DNA of 64,000 bases from Nonomuraea turkmeniaca (GTDB lineage: Bacteria; Actinomycetota; Actinomycetes; Streptosporangiales; Streptosporangiaceae): assembly GCF_005889735.1 (NCBI RefSeq), contig NZ_VCKY01000005.1, positions 1 through 64,000 on the forward strand, read 5' to 3'. This document shows, piece by piece, positions 7,049-15,501 of the stretch. The number at the start of each line of letters is the position of its first letter. Positions within the stretch are counted from its first letter, which is position 1. The notes beneath the pieces were generated by a model. It was given only the letters and a program-made list of their open reading frames with translations, did no database searches and was not told the origin of the DNA. Made by a program: the position numbers and the translations under genes.

Positions 7049-8233
7049 ATGGCATACCCTCCACAGCAGCCTCACCCGGAAGATCCGTGGGGCCAGCAGG
7101 CACAGGGAGCACCGCAGGGACACGGCCGGCCCGGGTACGGCCAGCCGTCGTCCGGTCAAGCGCCGCGGCCCGGCTACGGACCGCGGGGCGCCGGCCCGGA
7201 CCAGGGGCCGGGCCGGCCCGGGCATGGCCCGCAGTCGCGGCAAGGGGGCCCGCCCCCTGGCTTCGGTCAGCAGGCGGGCCGGCACGGCTCGCCCGGGTCA
7301 CGTAACCCGCAGGGTCCGCAGTACCCCTACGACCCGCCGAGCCCGTACGACTCGCCGGGTCCCTACGACCCGCCGAGCTCCTACGGCCCCCAGAATCCGT
7401 ACGGTTCGCAGAACCAGCACGGCCAGGGCGACCCGTACGGCATGTCCCAGTACGACTACGACTACGGTCTGCCTCCCAAGCGCAACAACACGCTGATGAT
7501 CGGGCTGTCCGCCGGCCTGGGCGTCCTCCTCCTGATCGGCGGCACGGTCGGAGCGGTGTCGTACTTCAACTCCGCCGGTTCCAAGCCCGCCGCCGCTCAG
7601 CCGGGCGCCACGACGTCGTTGCCCACCACGGCGCCCTGGCAGTCGGAATCCCCGTCGGGGGAGCCGTCGGGGGAGCCGACGGGCGCGCCGTCGGAGGAGC
7701 CGACCGAGCCGGCCGTCGAGCCCACGGACACCCCGCCGACCTCGTCGCGGGCCGCGCCTGGATCGCCGATCGCCCACACCGAGTTCGACGACTGGAAGTT
7801 CAACCTGGGCGGCGTCAAGTTCGACGCCAAGAAGGTCGGCGGCTGGACGTACGACACGTGCGATCCGGTGGACGCCCAGGGCGTGCTGGCCAAGAACAAC
7901 TGCGAGCGCGCCGTCCAGGTCGCCTACTCGGCGTACCGCGGGCACCTCAAGGCGGTGCAGGTCATGTTGTCGTTCCCGACGGACAAGGCCGCCAAGACCG
8001 CCGCCACGCGGATGGCGAAGCTCACGTCGGACCCGGTGAACATTCGCAGGGACATGGCCCTCGCCACGTTCGTGTACGGGCAGATCCGCGCGAACGTGGC
8101 CAAGAAGTACGTGATCGTCACGATCGTCACCGCCGACAAGACGGCCAAGTCCAAGGCCGAGAAGTTCCACCTCTACAAGCAGGCCGACTCCGTCAGCTAC
8201 TTCCTGCTGCGCGACCTGACCGTCACCAGCTGA
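7049..8233 (+). CDS. Membrane-anchored protein with Pro/Gly/Tyr-rich cytoplasmic N-terminus
   Basis: A 394-residue protein in three parts. Residues 1-145 are a low-complexity region rich in Pro, Gly, Gln, Tyr and Ser, with irregular PYDPPSPYDSPGPYDPPSSYG-type repeats. A single hydrophobic segment at about 149-172 (MIGLSAGLGVLLLIGGTVGA) should cross the membrane. A Pro/Ser/Glu-rich linker (SGEPSGEPTGAPSEEP) leads to a folded extracellular domain from about residue 243. The layout matches many actinomycete membrane proteins whose disordered cytoplasmic N-terminus precedes one TM helix and a small extracellular sensor-like domain. I do not recognise the C-terminal domain. The ATG at 7049 lacks a clear ribosome binding site. 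No operon partner exists. Confidence 0.75.
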   Translation: MAYPPQQPHPEDPWGQQAQGAPQGHGRPGYGQPSSGQAPRPGYGPRGAGPDQGPGRPGHGPQSRQGGPPPGFGQQAGRHGSPGSRNPQGPQYPYDPPSPYDSPGPYDPPSSYGPQNPYGSQNQHGQGDPYGMSQYDYDYGLPPKRNNTLMIGLSAGLGVLLLIGGTVGAVSYFNSAGSKPAAAQPGATTSLPTTAPWQSESPSGEPSGEPTGAPSEEPTEPAVEPTDTPPTSSRAAPGSPIAHTEFDDWKFNLGGVKFDAKKVGGWTYDTCDPVDAQGVLAKNNCERAVQVAYSAYRGHLKAVQVMLSFPTDKAAKTAATRMAKLTSDPVNIRRDMALATFVYGQIRANVAKKYVIVTIVTADKTAKSKAEKFHLYKQADSVSYFLLRDLTVTS

Positions 8234-8267
8234 CCCGGCCACCTCGCCGCCCGAGTGACCTGGTCAG

Positions 8268-8302
8268 GGCTTCCCCGGCGCACCGCCCACCGCCGGGAAG
8301 CC
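8268..8302. terminator. Hairpin between convergent genes
   Basis: GGCTTCCCCGGCG (8268-8280) pairs with CGCCGGGAAGCC (8291-8302) with one bulged C and a 10-nt loop. It lies between the proline-rich protein gene and the convergent isomerase operon. A second, shorter pair (CCGAGCG 8310-8316 with CGCTCGG 8336-8342) follows. Confidence 0.6.
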
Positions 8303-8352
8303 AGACCGGCCGAGCGCCCCCGACGGCTTCTTCGCCGCTCGGCAGCACGCGT

Positions 8353-9777
8353 TCAGTGTTGGACGTGCGTGACCTTCGCCTCCAGGAGGTCGGCCAGCGC
8401 GCGGAGGTCGGCCAGGCGGTGGCCGGTGCCGAGGGCCCAATGGTGGGAGATGCCGCTCGCGCTCCAGGCGTCGGTCCACTCGCCGGGGTCGCACCCGAAG
8501 TCCACCCGGGAGGTCGTGTTGCCGATCTGCAGCAGCGGGCCCTCCACGACCTGGCCCTCCGACACCACGAACCCGTAGCGGCCGTCCCGGTCCTGTCGCA
8601 GCCCGAACGCGGTGACCGGCCCCCGCGTCACGTCGAACTCCACCGACACGCCCCAGCCGCGCTTGCCGTGGTAGACGCCCAGGCCGCGCAGCAGCGGCTT
8701 GCGAGAGCTGATGGCCAGGTGCGCGGGCCCGTCGTGGCCCATCTCCACGTGACCGCGGGCGAAGTCCAGCGCCTGGAGTTCGGTGAACGAGCCGCCCGCG
8801 CCCAGCCGGTCCATGATCAGCATGGCGAGCGACGTACGGAGCTCGTACTCGCCGGCCGCCGGGATGCCGCGGGCGGTGAGCAGGGACGCGCCGAGGATCA
8901 TGCCCGCCCCGAGCCGCTCGTGGATCTCGCCGTCGAGCCCTCGATGGTAGTAGGCCAGGCTGTCCAGCTCGAAGTCCTCGACCAGCCGGTCAAGGCCGGC
9001 CGACACGCGGGCCGCCCAGCCGAGGTCCTCCTCGTTGACCGTGTCCGCCAGCTCGAACACGTCGCGGGCCAGCGCGACCCGCTCGGCGGCCTCCTTGTCG
9101 GTGACCTTCTCCACGCGTACCCGCAGGTCGTCGAACTCCAGCACCTCGACGTGCCCGCCGAAGTTCGCGCTGACCAGCGTCAGGTCGGTGGCCACGTCCA
9201 GCATGCCCGGGTAGAGGTGGCCCATGAGGCCGTGCCGGCCGTGCCGCAGCGTGGCGCGGACGTGCGCGGCCCGCACCCACCGGCCGATCCGCTCCCACGC
9301 CCGCTCGTCCTCCAGGTAGCCGGAGACCGAGCGGAACGGGATGCCGACGCGGGTGAACGCGTTGGCCATCTCCGGCAGCGGGCAGGCGCCGCAGTAGGCC
9401 AGCCACTGGCCGGTGTCGAAGGTGGCGTGGTCCATCGACTCGGTCGGCTGCAGGTTGATCAGCAGCACGGGCGCGCCGCTGCGCTGCGCGATCGGCACGA
9501 GCATGGTGGCCGTCATGTACGTCGTGAGGAACCCGACGATGAGGTCGCACCCGGCCGCGCGCAGCTTCTCGGCCGCGGCCGCGCCCTCCTGGGCGTCGGA
9601 GATGAAGCCCACGTCGACGACCTCGCAGTCCAGCGCCTTCATCCGCTCGGCCACCCGCGCGGACGAGCGCTGGAGCTGGGGCAGCAGGTCGGGGAACTGC
9701 GGCCAGTACGCCCCCAGCCCTCCGGCGACCAGCCCCACCTTGGTGCGGGGCGGCGTGATGCGAGTGAACGTGTTCAC
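8353..9777 (-). CDS. L-arabinose/L-fucose-isomerase-family protein
   Basis: A 474-residue cytoplasmic protein with the three-domain layout of the L-fucose/L-arabinose isomerase superfamily. The N-terminus KVGLVAGGLGAYWPQFPDL and the segment DLIVGFLTTYMTATMLVPI form the first Rossmann-like domain. The C-terminal SGISHHWALGTGH resembles the metal-ligand histidine region of AraA. Such enzymes interconvert an aldose and a ketose with a divalent metal. The exact sugar is not predictable; the neighbouring GH106-like enzyme would fit a deoxysugar or pentose. The start is GTG 9777 with GAAGGGAGAA upstream. It is the last gene of an operon with the discoidin protein (16-bp gap) and PhoD, which links phosphodiester hydrolysis outside the cell to sugar isomerisation inside. 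Confidence 0.78.
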   Translation of the reverse strand: MNTFTRITPPRTKVGLVAGGLGAYWPQFPDLLPQLQRSSARVAERMKALDCEVVDVGFISDAQEGAAAAEKLRAAGCDLIVGFLTTYMTATMLVPIAQRSGAPVLLINLQPTESMDHATFDTGQWLAYCGACPLPEMANAFTRVGIPFRSVSGYLEDERAWERIGRWVRAAHVRATLRHGRHGLMGHLYPGMLDVATDLTLVSANFGGHVEVLEFDDLRVRVEKVTDKEAAERVALARDVFELADTVNEEDLGWAARVSAGLDRLVEDFELDSLAYYHRGLDGEIHERLGAGMILGASLLTARGIPAAGEYELRTSLAMLIMDRLGAGGSFTELQALDFARGHVEMGHDGPAHLAISSRKPLLRGLGVYHGKRGWGVSVEFDVTRGPVTAFGLRQDRDGRYGFVVSEGQVVEGPLLQIGNTTSRVDFGCDPGEWTDAWSASGISHHWALGTGHRLADLRALADLLEAKVTHVQH

Positions 9778-9793
9778 GGGCTTCTCCCTTCGC

Positions 9794-10681
9794 TCAGCGG
9801 ACTTCGACCTCGATGATCCGCGTGTAGTCGTTGGCTCCGTTCGAGGCGAGCGCGACGATGCGGACGGCGTCCGCGGTGACGGGCGCGAAGTCCGACCGCA
9901 CGTTGCCGGCGGTGTTGCCGCGCACCTGGGCGACCGTCTGCCACTGGCCGCTCACCTGGGCCTGGACGTCCCAGTCGCGCACCCCGTACCGGCTGGCCGG
10001 GTAGCGCTCGGTGTCGAGCGTGTACAGGTCCACGCGGGAGACCTGCTTCGGGCCGCCCAGCGCGATGGTGACCGTGTCCGGCCAGGCGCGGGCGGTGGCG
10101 TCGTTCCAGCCGTTGCCGCCGGCCCAGCCGTTGGAGGAGCGGTCGCCGTCGGCCACGCTGCACGGCGGGTAGTTGGCGTTGGTGTGCTGGGAGGAGGCGG
10201 CGACCGGCCGGCGCAGCGCGAGGTTGCCACCGTTGTCGAGCCGGTCGAGTGCGACGACCTCGACGGGCACCCGCAGCGTCTGGGCGGGCGTGCGCAGGCT
10301 CAGCCCGTACGTGCCCTCCTTCGCCTCGGGCGGGACGGCGACCAGTAGCTTCGCGCCGACCTCGTAGCCGGCAGGCAGGTAGCTGGTCAGCATCGTGCGG
10401 GAGGCGGTCAGCGGCGCGTCGATCTCGACGTTCATCGTGGCGTACGCGGCCTTCTTGGCGTCGCTGCGCATCCCGATCTCGATCTTGGCGGGGCAGGCGG
10501 GGTCCACGCCCAGCGGGGCGACGAGCCGGTCGGCGCCGGCCCGGGGGATCAGTTTCCCGGTGCCCTTGGAGACGCCCGGCCTGACCTTGACGGAAGCCGA
10601 GGACGGAGGTTCTTCGGGATCCCAGGCCGCACCCGTGGTGAGCGCGACGGCGAGTGCGGCGGCGGCGAGCTTACGCATCAT
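9794..10681 (-). CDS. Secreted protein with C-terminal F5/8 type C (discoidin, CBM32-like) domain
   Basis: A 295-residue protein with a short signal peptide (MMRKLAAAALAVALTTGAAW). A central beta-rich segment of about 100 residues (DAPLTASRTMLTSYLPAGYE) looks like an NPCBM-associated or Ig-like domain. A discoidin/F5-8 type C domain covers about residues 150-295: NLALRRPVAASSQHTNANYP, then VADGDRSSNGW, then IALGGPKQVSRVDLYTL. That fold binds sugars on the cell surface or on polymers. No catalytic domain is visible, so it may act as a carbohydrate-binding accessory to the PhoD protein encoded 12 bp upstream. AGGAGGT precedes the ATG at 10681. Confidence 0.72.
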   Translation of the reverse strand: MMRKLAAAALAVALTTGAAWDPEEPPSSASVKVRPGVSKGTGKLIPRAGADRLVAPLGVDPACPAKIEIGMRSDAKKAAYATMNVEIDAPLTASRTMLTSYLPAGYEVGAKLLVAVPPEAKEGTYGLSLRTPAQTLRVPVEVVALDRLDNGGNLALRRPVAASSQHTNANYPPCSVADGDRSSNGWAGGNGWNDATARAWPDTVTIALGGPKQVSRVDLYTLDTERYPASRYGVRDWDVQAQVSGQWQTVAQVRGNTAGNVRSDFAPVTADAVRIVALASNGANDYTRIIEVEVR

Positions 10682-10693
10682 GGGTCATACCTC

Positions 10694-12265
10694 CTAGAGC
10701 GCCTGCAGGCCGGGGACGCCGTCGAGGGTGACGAGGCTCGCCCTGGTGGAGACCGGGGCGCCGGGCCGGTCCACGTACGGGACGACCTTGAAGTCGGCCC
10801 GCCACTGGGTCCGGGTGACCTCGCACGAGACGTAGCCGCGCTGGTAGCTGGAGAAGCGCAGATGCGGGTTGACCGGGTCGCTGCCGCCCGGGGGTAACCC
10901 GGTGGCCGGGTTGCCGTTGCCGCCGCTGCTGACCGACGTGCACACGAACTCCGTCCCGACGGTCTGGGAGGCGGGGTCGTCGAAGTTCGCCTTGAGCTCG
11001 CCGGCCAGGTTGTAGTGGATGTCGCCGGTCAGCACGACCGGGTTGCTGACCTCGCGGTCGATCATGCCGGTGATCAGGCGGTCCTTGGCGGCCTTGTAGC
11101 CGTCCCACAGATCCATGCTGAGCCGCTGGGCGGGGCCGGGGTCGAAGTCGAGCTGGATCATGGCGATCTGCTGGGCCAGCACGTTCCACTTCGCCCGGGA
11201 TGCGCCCAGGCCGTCGAGCAACCACCGCTCCTGCTCGGCGCCGAGCATCTGCCGGGCCGGGTCGAGGCGGTCGGCGCAGTCCACCTGCTGCCCGTCACCG
11301 CACACCTGGTCGTCGCGGTACTGCCGGGTGTCGAGCACGTTGAACTCGGCCAGGTCGCCGAAGGTGTACCTGCGGTAGATCCGGGCGTCCGGGCTCTCGA
11401 CCGCCGGCACCCGGACGGGCATGTTCTCCCAGAACGCGCGGAAGGCGTTGGCGCGGATGACCAGGAAGTCCTCCGCGGTCACCTCGCCGCCGGGGCCGTT
11501 CGGCCCCGCCCAGTTGTCGAGCACCTCGTGGTCGTCCCAGGTGACGATCCACGGCGCGCGCTGGTGGGCGGCCTGCAGGTCCGGGTCGCTCTTGTAGAGG
11601 CCGTACTGGATGCGGAAGCGGTCGAGGGTGTCGCACTGCACCCGGAACTGCTCGGGCACCGGGGTCTGCCGGTTGCCGCCCATCGGCACGATGCCGTACT
11701 CGTAGATGTAGTCGCCGAGGTGGAAGACCACGTCGGGGTTCTCGTCGGCGAGGTGGCGGTAGGCGGTGTAGTAGCCGTCCTGCCACGACGCGCACGAGGC
11801 GAAGGCGAGCCGCAGCGCCTCCGGGCTGCTGCCCGGCGCGGGCGCGGTCTTGGTCCGGCCCACCGGGCTGATCTCGCCGCCGCTGCGGAACCGGTAGAAG
11901 TACTCGCGGCCCGGCCGCAAGCCCTTGGCGTCCACGTGGACCGCATGGCCGTACTCCGGGTTCGCCCAGGTGGTGCCGTGGCGGACACGGCGCGCGAACG
12001 CCTCGTCCTCGGCGATCTCCCAGTCAACACTGATCTTGTTGTACGGCAGCCCGCCGAGCGGCTCCAGCGGCTTGGGGGCCAGCCGCGTCCAGAGGACGAC
12101 CCGGTCGGGCAACGGGTCTCCCGATGCCACGCCGAGCGTGAAGGGGTAGTCGCCGCCGCGTGCGACCGCCTCGGCGGTCCAGGGGTCGGCCAGGTTCGTG
12201 GAGAAGGCCAAGGCGAACGCCGCGCCGCCGAGGCCGAGGAAGGATCGACGTGAGGGATGATCCAT
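10694..12265 (-). CDS. phoD: Tat-exported alkaline phosphatase D / phosphodiesterase (PhoD family)
   Basis: A 523-residue PhoD-family enzyme. The N-terminus HPSRRSFLGLGGAAFALAF carries a twin-arginine signal, typical for this metalloenzyme, which is exported folded with its metals. A PhoD N-domain follows, then the catalytic phosphoesterase core: FHLGDYIYEYG (metal-binding Asp), VTWDDHEVLDNW (Asp-Asp-His), and VLTGDIHYNLAGE (Asp-His). PhoD enzymes are calcium/iron-dependent phosphomonoesterases and phosphodiesterases; the Bacillus enzyme acts on teichoic acids. Here the gene is placed next to sugar genes instead of phosphate genes. It leads an operon with the discoidin protein and the isomerase. 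A TTAACAA half-site at 12322-12328, in its upstream region, matches the DeoR operator found at 13234-13261, suggesting carbohydrate control. Confidence 0.9.
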   Translation of the reverse strand: MDHPSRRSFLGLGGAAFALAFSTNLADPWTAEAVARGGDYPFTLGVASGDPLPDRVVLWTRLAPKPLEPLGGLPYNKISVDWEIAEDEAFARRVRHGTTWANPEYGHAVHVDAKGLRPGREYFYRFRSGGEISPVGRTKTAPAPGSSPEALRLAFASCASWQDGYYTAYRHLADENPDVVFHLGDYIYEYGIVPMGGNRQTPVPEQFRVQCDTLDRFRIQYGLYKSDPDLQAAHQRAPWIVTWDDHEVLDNWAGPNGPGGEVTAEDFLVIRANAFRAFWENMPVRVPAVESPDARIYRRYTFGDLAEFNVLDTRQYRDDQVCGDGQQVDCADRLDPARQMLGAEQERWLLDGLGASRAKWNVLAQQIAMIQLDFDPGPAQRLSMDLWDGYKAAKDRLITGMIDREVSNPVVLTGDIHYNLAGELKANFDDPASQTVGTEFVCTSVSSGGNGNPATGLPPGGSDPVNPHLRFSSYQRGYVSCEVTRTQWRADFKVVPYVDRPGAPVSTRASLVTLDGVPGLQAL

Positions 12266-12358
12266 GCTGCTTCCTGAGCTGGGGGTCGAAAGCCCTCACT
12301 TTCTAGCAAGCGGGTGAGCTCTTAACAAGACTCAAGTTACAAATCACGCCAATTTGCG

Positions 12359-13144
12359 TTACATCTGTGCCACGTGCACGTTCCCGTGCCGGTCGCGCAG
12401 CCGCTGGAGCAGGTCGGCCGGGGCGCCGGCGTCCACGACGATAGCGTCGAAGTCGTCGAGCGGCGCGACCCTGTGCAGCGCCACGCGGGCGAGCTTGGAG
12501 CCGTCCACGGCCAGGATGCGGCGGGCGCCCGCGCGCAGCATCGCCCGCTTGACCAGCACGATCTCCTGCTCCTGGTGGAAGGCGTACTGGTCGGAGACGG
12601 CCGAGGTGGAGACCACGACCACGTCGGTGCTCACCGCTTCGACCGCGTCGACGCAGCCGAGTCCGAGGAACGAGTCGTGGGTGGATCGGTACTCGCCGCC
12701 GAGCGCGATGAGCCGGATGTCGGGGCTGCCGGCCAGGAGCCTGATCGCCTCCAGGAAGTTCGTCACCACGGTCAGCGGGGCCAGCACGCTCAGCTGGCGG
12801 GCCACCGCCAGCGCCGTGGTCGAGTCGTCGAGCATGACCGAGCTGCCCGGCTCGATCATCCCCGCCACCACCCGGGCGATCGCGTCCTTCTCGGCGGTGT
12901 GCGCCTGGAGCCGGTAGGCGATGTTGCTCTCCCACACGTTGCTGGCCTGGGCGGTGACCCCGCCCCGGACCTTGCGCACCATGCCCTGGCGCTCCAGCTC
13001 GTCGAGGTCCCGGTGGACGGTCATCACGCTCACCCCGAAGCTCTCGGCGAGCTCCGTCACCGAGGCCGAGCCCCGCCGCACGATGTGGTCGGCCATGTCC
13101 CGCCACCGGGTGGCCTTGCTTGAGGTGTGCTGACGCGAATCCAC
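12359..13144 (-). CDS. DeoR/GlpR-family transcriptional repressor
   Basis: A 261-residue regulator with the DeoR layout. The N-terminal winged helix-turn-helix is RRGSASVTELAESFGVSVM, followed by TVHRDLDELERQGMVRKVRGG. A sugar-phosphate-sensing DeoRC domain follows, with VMLDDSTTALAVARQL and LTVVTNFLEAIRLLAG, then VVVVSTSAVSDQYAFH. Repressors of this type release DNA when they bind a phosphorylated sugar. The GTG at 13144 was preferred to an in-frame TTG at 13147 because GAGAGGG sits 5 bp before it. The gene lies between the PhoD operon (same strand) and the divergent sugar ABC operon. TTAACAA repeats at 13234-13261 overlap its own upstream region, which implies autoregulation and joint control of the locus. 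Confidence 0.9.
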   Translation of the reverse strand: MDSRQHTSSKATRWRDMADHIVRRGSASVTELAESFGVSVMTVHRDLDELERQGMVRKVRGGVTAQASNVWESNIAYRLQAHTAEKDAIARVVAGMIEPGSSVMLDDSTTALAVARQLSVLAPLTVVTNFLEAIRLLAGSPDIRLIALGGEYRSTHDSFLGLGCVDAVEAVSTDVVVVSTSAVSDQYAFHQEQEIVLVKRAMLRAGARRILAVDGSKLARVALHRVAPLDDFDAIVVDAGAPADLLQRLRDRHGNVHVAQM

Positions 13145-13186
13145 CAAAGCCCTCTCACCCTCTTGGACGGCTGCGAAATCCTACCC

Positions 13187-13216
13187 TTGACACCCCACTG
13201 GGGCGACTCGTAGCCT
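13187..13216 (+). promoter_or_regulatory. Predicted sigma-70-type promoter for the sugar ABC operon
   Basis: TTGACA (13187-13192) is followed after 18 bp by TAGCCT (13211-13216), a TANNNT match. Transcription would begin near 13223, just upstream of the TTAACAA repeats, so a bound repressor would block elongation. Confidence 0.5.
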
Positions 13217-13233
13217 CCCCACATCCAACATTT

Positions 13234-13261
13234 TTAACAAGAATGATTGTTAAGTTAACAA
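13234..13261. promoter_or_regulatory. Three-half-site operator (TTAACAA) for the DeoR regulator
   Basis: TTAACAA (13234-13240), TTGTTAA (13247-13253) and TTAACAA (13255-13261) make two overlapping perfect inverted repeats, with 6-bp and 1-bp spacers. They lie between the deoR-like gene and the divergent sugar-binding protein gene, an AT-rich island in GC-rich DNA. A further single copy is at 12322-12328 before phoD. This is the expected site of the adjacent DeoR repressor; the pairing is inferred from position. Confidence 0.7.
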
Positions 13262-13285
13262 TCAATTCATGGAGGTGGGCGGGAC

Positions 13286-14590
13286 ATGACCGACCTTCTG
13301 CGCGACGCGAGGCTGAGCCGCGGGCAGTTCCTGCGCATGATGGGCGGTCTGGCCGCTGCGGCTGCCGCCACCGCCTGCTCCACCAGGCCGGAGACCACCG
13401 CGACCACGGGCGGCGGCCAGGCCGCGACCGAGTTGAAGTTCATCGGCGTGGCGGACCAGAAGACGCCGATGGACCAGCTCGCGGCCGCCTACCAGACGAG
13501 CAAGCCTTCGGTCCGTATCACCGCCTCGTACGCGCCCACCGACCAGGTGCAGACCTCGCTGCGCACCCAGCTCGGCGCCGGCAACGCCCCCGACCTGCAC
13601 GTGGTGTACCCCGGCAACGGCAGCGCGATGTCGATGACCCAGATCGCCAAGGCCGGGCTGCTGGCCGACCTGTCCGCCCAGGCGTGGACGCAGACGATCC
13701 CGGCCGGGTTCAAGCCCGCCTTCCAGCTCGACGGCAAGACGTACATCTTCTCCGCGGGCTCGTCGGTCATCGGGGCCGTCTACAACAAGAAGGTCTTCGA
13801 GAAGGCCGGCATCGAGGCGCCGCCGACGACCTGGAGCGAGTTCCTCGCCGTCTGCGACAAGCTCAAGAAGGCCGGCGTGGCGCCGATCGCGCTCGGTGCC
13901 CAGACGCCGTGGGTCACCCAGCTCATCACGTACGCGCTGGTGCCCTCGACCGTCTACGCCAAGGACCCGGCGTTCGACGACAAGCAGCTCGCCGGGCAGG
14001 CCAGCTTCGCCGACTCCGGCTGGCGCGACGCCATGGAGATGTACCTGGAGCTGCAGAAGCGCGGCTTCTTCAACGACAACCCCAACGGCACCACCTTCGA
14101 GCAGCAGACGTCCATGGTGGCCACCGGCAAGGCCGGCATGGCCATCCAGGTCTCGGCGGTCCTGCCCGACTTCCGCAAGGCGGCCTCCTCGCCCGACGAC
14201 CTGTCGATGTTCCCCGTGCCGGGCGCCGACGACGCCAACTCCGTGTGGATCCCGGCGGGTGTCGTCGTCGGCCTCGGGGCCAGCGCCAAGGGCAAGAACG
14301 CCGAGGAGGCCAAGGCGTTCATCGACTACCTCGGCAAGCAGGAGAGCATCAACGCCTGGGCCAAGGCGATCGCCGCCATCCCGCTCACCCAGGACGCCTC
14401 CTCGACCATCGACCCGGCCGTGGAGTCGTTCCTGCCGTTCACCAAGGACCGTGCGGTGCCGTTCATGGACCAGCGGTGGCCCAACGCCGAGGTGCAGCCG
14501 GTGCACTTCGCCGTCATCCAGGAGCTGCTGGCCGGGAAGTCGACCATCGACGAGGCGCTGAAGAAGATGGACGAGGCCTACAAGAAGTGA
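13286..14590 (+). CDS. Carbohydrate ABC transporter substrate-binding lipoprotein
   Basis: A 434-residue extracellular solute-binding protein of the CUT1 sugar family (SBP family 1). The lipobox AATACS places the lipidated Cys near residue 31. KKVFEKAGIEAPPTTWSEF is the conserved Trp-containing hinge-region motif of sugar-binding proteins, and FEQQTSMVATGKAGMAIQ matches the second-lobe signature. It should capture an oligosaccharide outside the membrane and hand it to the two permeases that follow with 4-bp overlaps. ATG 13286 has GGAGGTG upstream. No ATPase is in the operon; actinomycete CUT1 importers usually share an MsiK-type ATPase encoded elsewhere. Expression is probably controlled by the DeoR operator just upstream. 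Confidence 0.92.
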   Translation: MTDLLRDARLSRGQFLRMMGGLAAAAAATACSTRPETTATTGGGQAATELKFIGVADQKTPMDQLAAAYQTSKPSVRITASYAPTDQVQTSLRTQLGAGNAPDLHVVYPGNGSAMSMTQIAKAGLLADLSAQAWTQTIPAGFKPAFQLDGKTYIFSAGSSVIGAVYNKKVFEKAGIEAPPTTWSEFLAVCDKLKKAGVAPIALGAQTPWVTQLITYALVPSTVYAKDPAFDDKQLAGQASFADSGWRDAMEMYLELQKRGFFNDNPNGTTFEQQTSMVATGKAGMAIQVSAVLPDFRKAASSPDDLSMFPVPGADDANSVWIPAGVVVGLGASAKGKNAEEAKAFIDYLGKQESINAWAKAIAAIPLTQDASSTIDPAVESFLPFTKDRAVPFMDQRWPNAEVQPVHFAVIQELLAGKSTIDEALKKMDEAYKK

Positions 14591-15501
14591 CCCCTGTGAC
14601 CGCCGGGCGGGCGCGCCCCGCCCACGCCGGGCGGCGGCGCCGCTTCAGCGCCGCCGCCCCGCCGTGGTTTTTCGCCGCGCCCGCGCTCGTCGTGTACGCG
14701 CTGGTCGTGCTCTATCCCGCGGTCAGCGGCGTGGTGTACGCGTTCACGGACTGGAGCGGCATCGGCCAGGACATGTCCTTCGTCGGACTGGCCAACTTCC
14801 GCACCCTGCTGGGCGACGAGCAGGCCATGGGCTCGATCGGCAACACGCTGCTGCTGACCGTGGCCATCGTGGCCGTCCAGAACGGCGTCGGGCTGCTGCT
14901 GGCGCTCGGCGTGCACGCCAGGCTCAAGAGCCGGGCCCTGCTCCGCGTGATCTTCTTCTCGCCGGTCGTGGTCAGCCCCGTCATGGTCGCGTTCCTGTGG
15001 AAGTACATCTACAACCCCGACCCGTCCGCCGGGCTCAACGGCCTGCTCGGCCTGCACGTCGACTGGCTCGGCGACCCGTCGGTCGCGCTGTGGTCGATCG
15101 CCGGCATGGTGGTCTGGCAGTACGCCGGATACTCCATGGTCATCTTCCTGGCCGGGCTGGAGGGCGTGCCCCGGGAGCTGCACGAGGCCGCGATGATCGA
15201 CGGCGCCGGCACCTTCCAGCGTTTCCGCTACGTCACCTGGCCGCTGCTGGCCCCCGCCGTGACGATCAACCTGATGTTGTCCACGATCGGCGGGCTCAAG
15301 CTCTTCGACCAGGTCTTCGCCGCCACCAACGGCGGCCCCGGCTACGCCACCGAGACCCTGTCGACCGTGCTGTACAAGCAGGCGTTCGTCTTCGGCAAGT
15401 TCGGCTACAGCACGGCGGTCGCGCTGGTGCTGGCGTTGTTCGTGGCCGCCGTCTCGCTCGTCCAGGTCTACTACCTGCGCCGCCGGGAGGTGACCGCATG
15501 A
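14587..15501 (+). CDS. Sugar ABC transporter permease (MalF type)
   Basis: A 304-residue integral membrane permease with about six membrane helices. The cytoplasmic EAA loop is visible as ELHEAAMIDGAGTFQRFRYV, the contact point for the ATPase. Early segment WFFAAPALVVYALVVLYPAV is the first helix. It starts with GTG 14587 overlapping the binding-protein stop (GTGA); an in-frame GTG at 14596 is the alternative start. It pairs with the next gene to form the translocation pore of a CUT1 sugar importer. Confidence 0.9.
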   Translation: MTPVTAGRARPAHAGRRRRFSAAAPPWFFAAPALVVYALVVLYPAVSGVVYAFTDWSGIGQDMSFVGLANFRTLLGDEQAMGSIGNTLLLTVAIVAVQNGVGLLLALGVHARLKSRALLRVIFFSPVVVSPVMVAFLWKYIYNPDPSAGLNGLLGLHVDWLGDPSVALWSIAGMVVWQYAGYSMVIFLAGLEGVPRELHEAAMIDGAGTFQRFRYVTWPLLAPAVTINLMLSTIGGLKLFDQVFAATNGGPGYATETLSTVLYKQAFVFGKFGYSTAVALVLALFVAAVSLVQVYYLRRREVTA

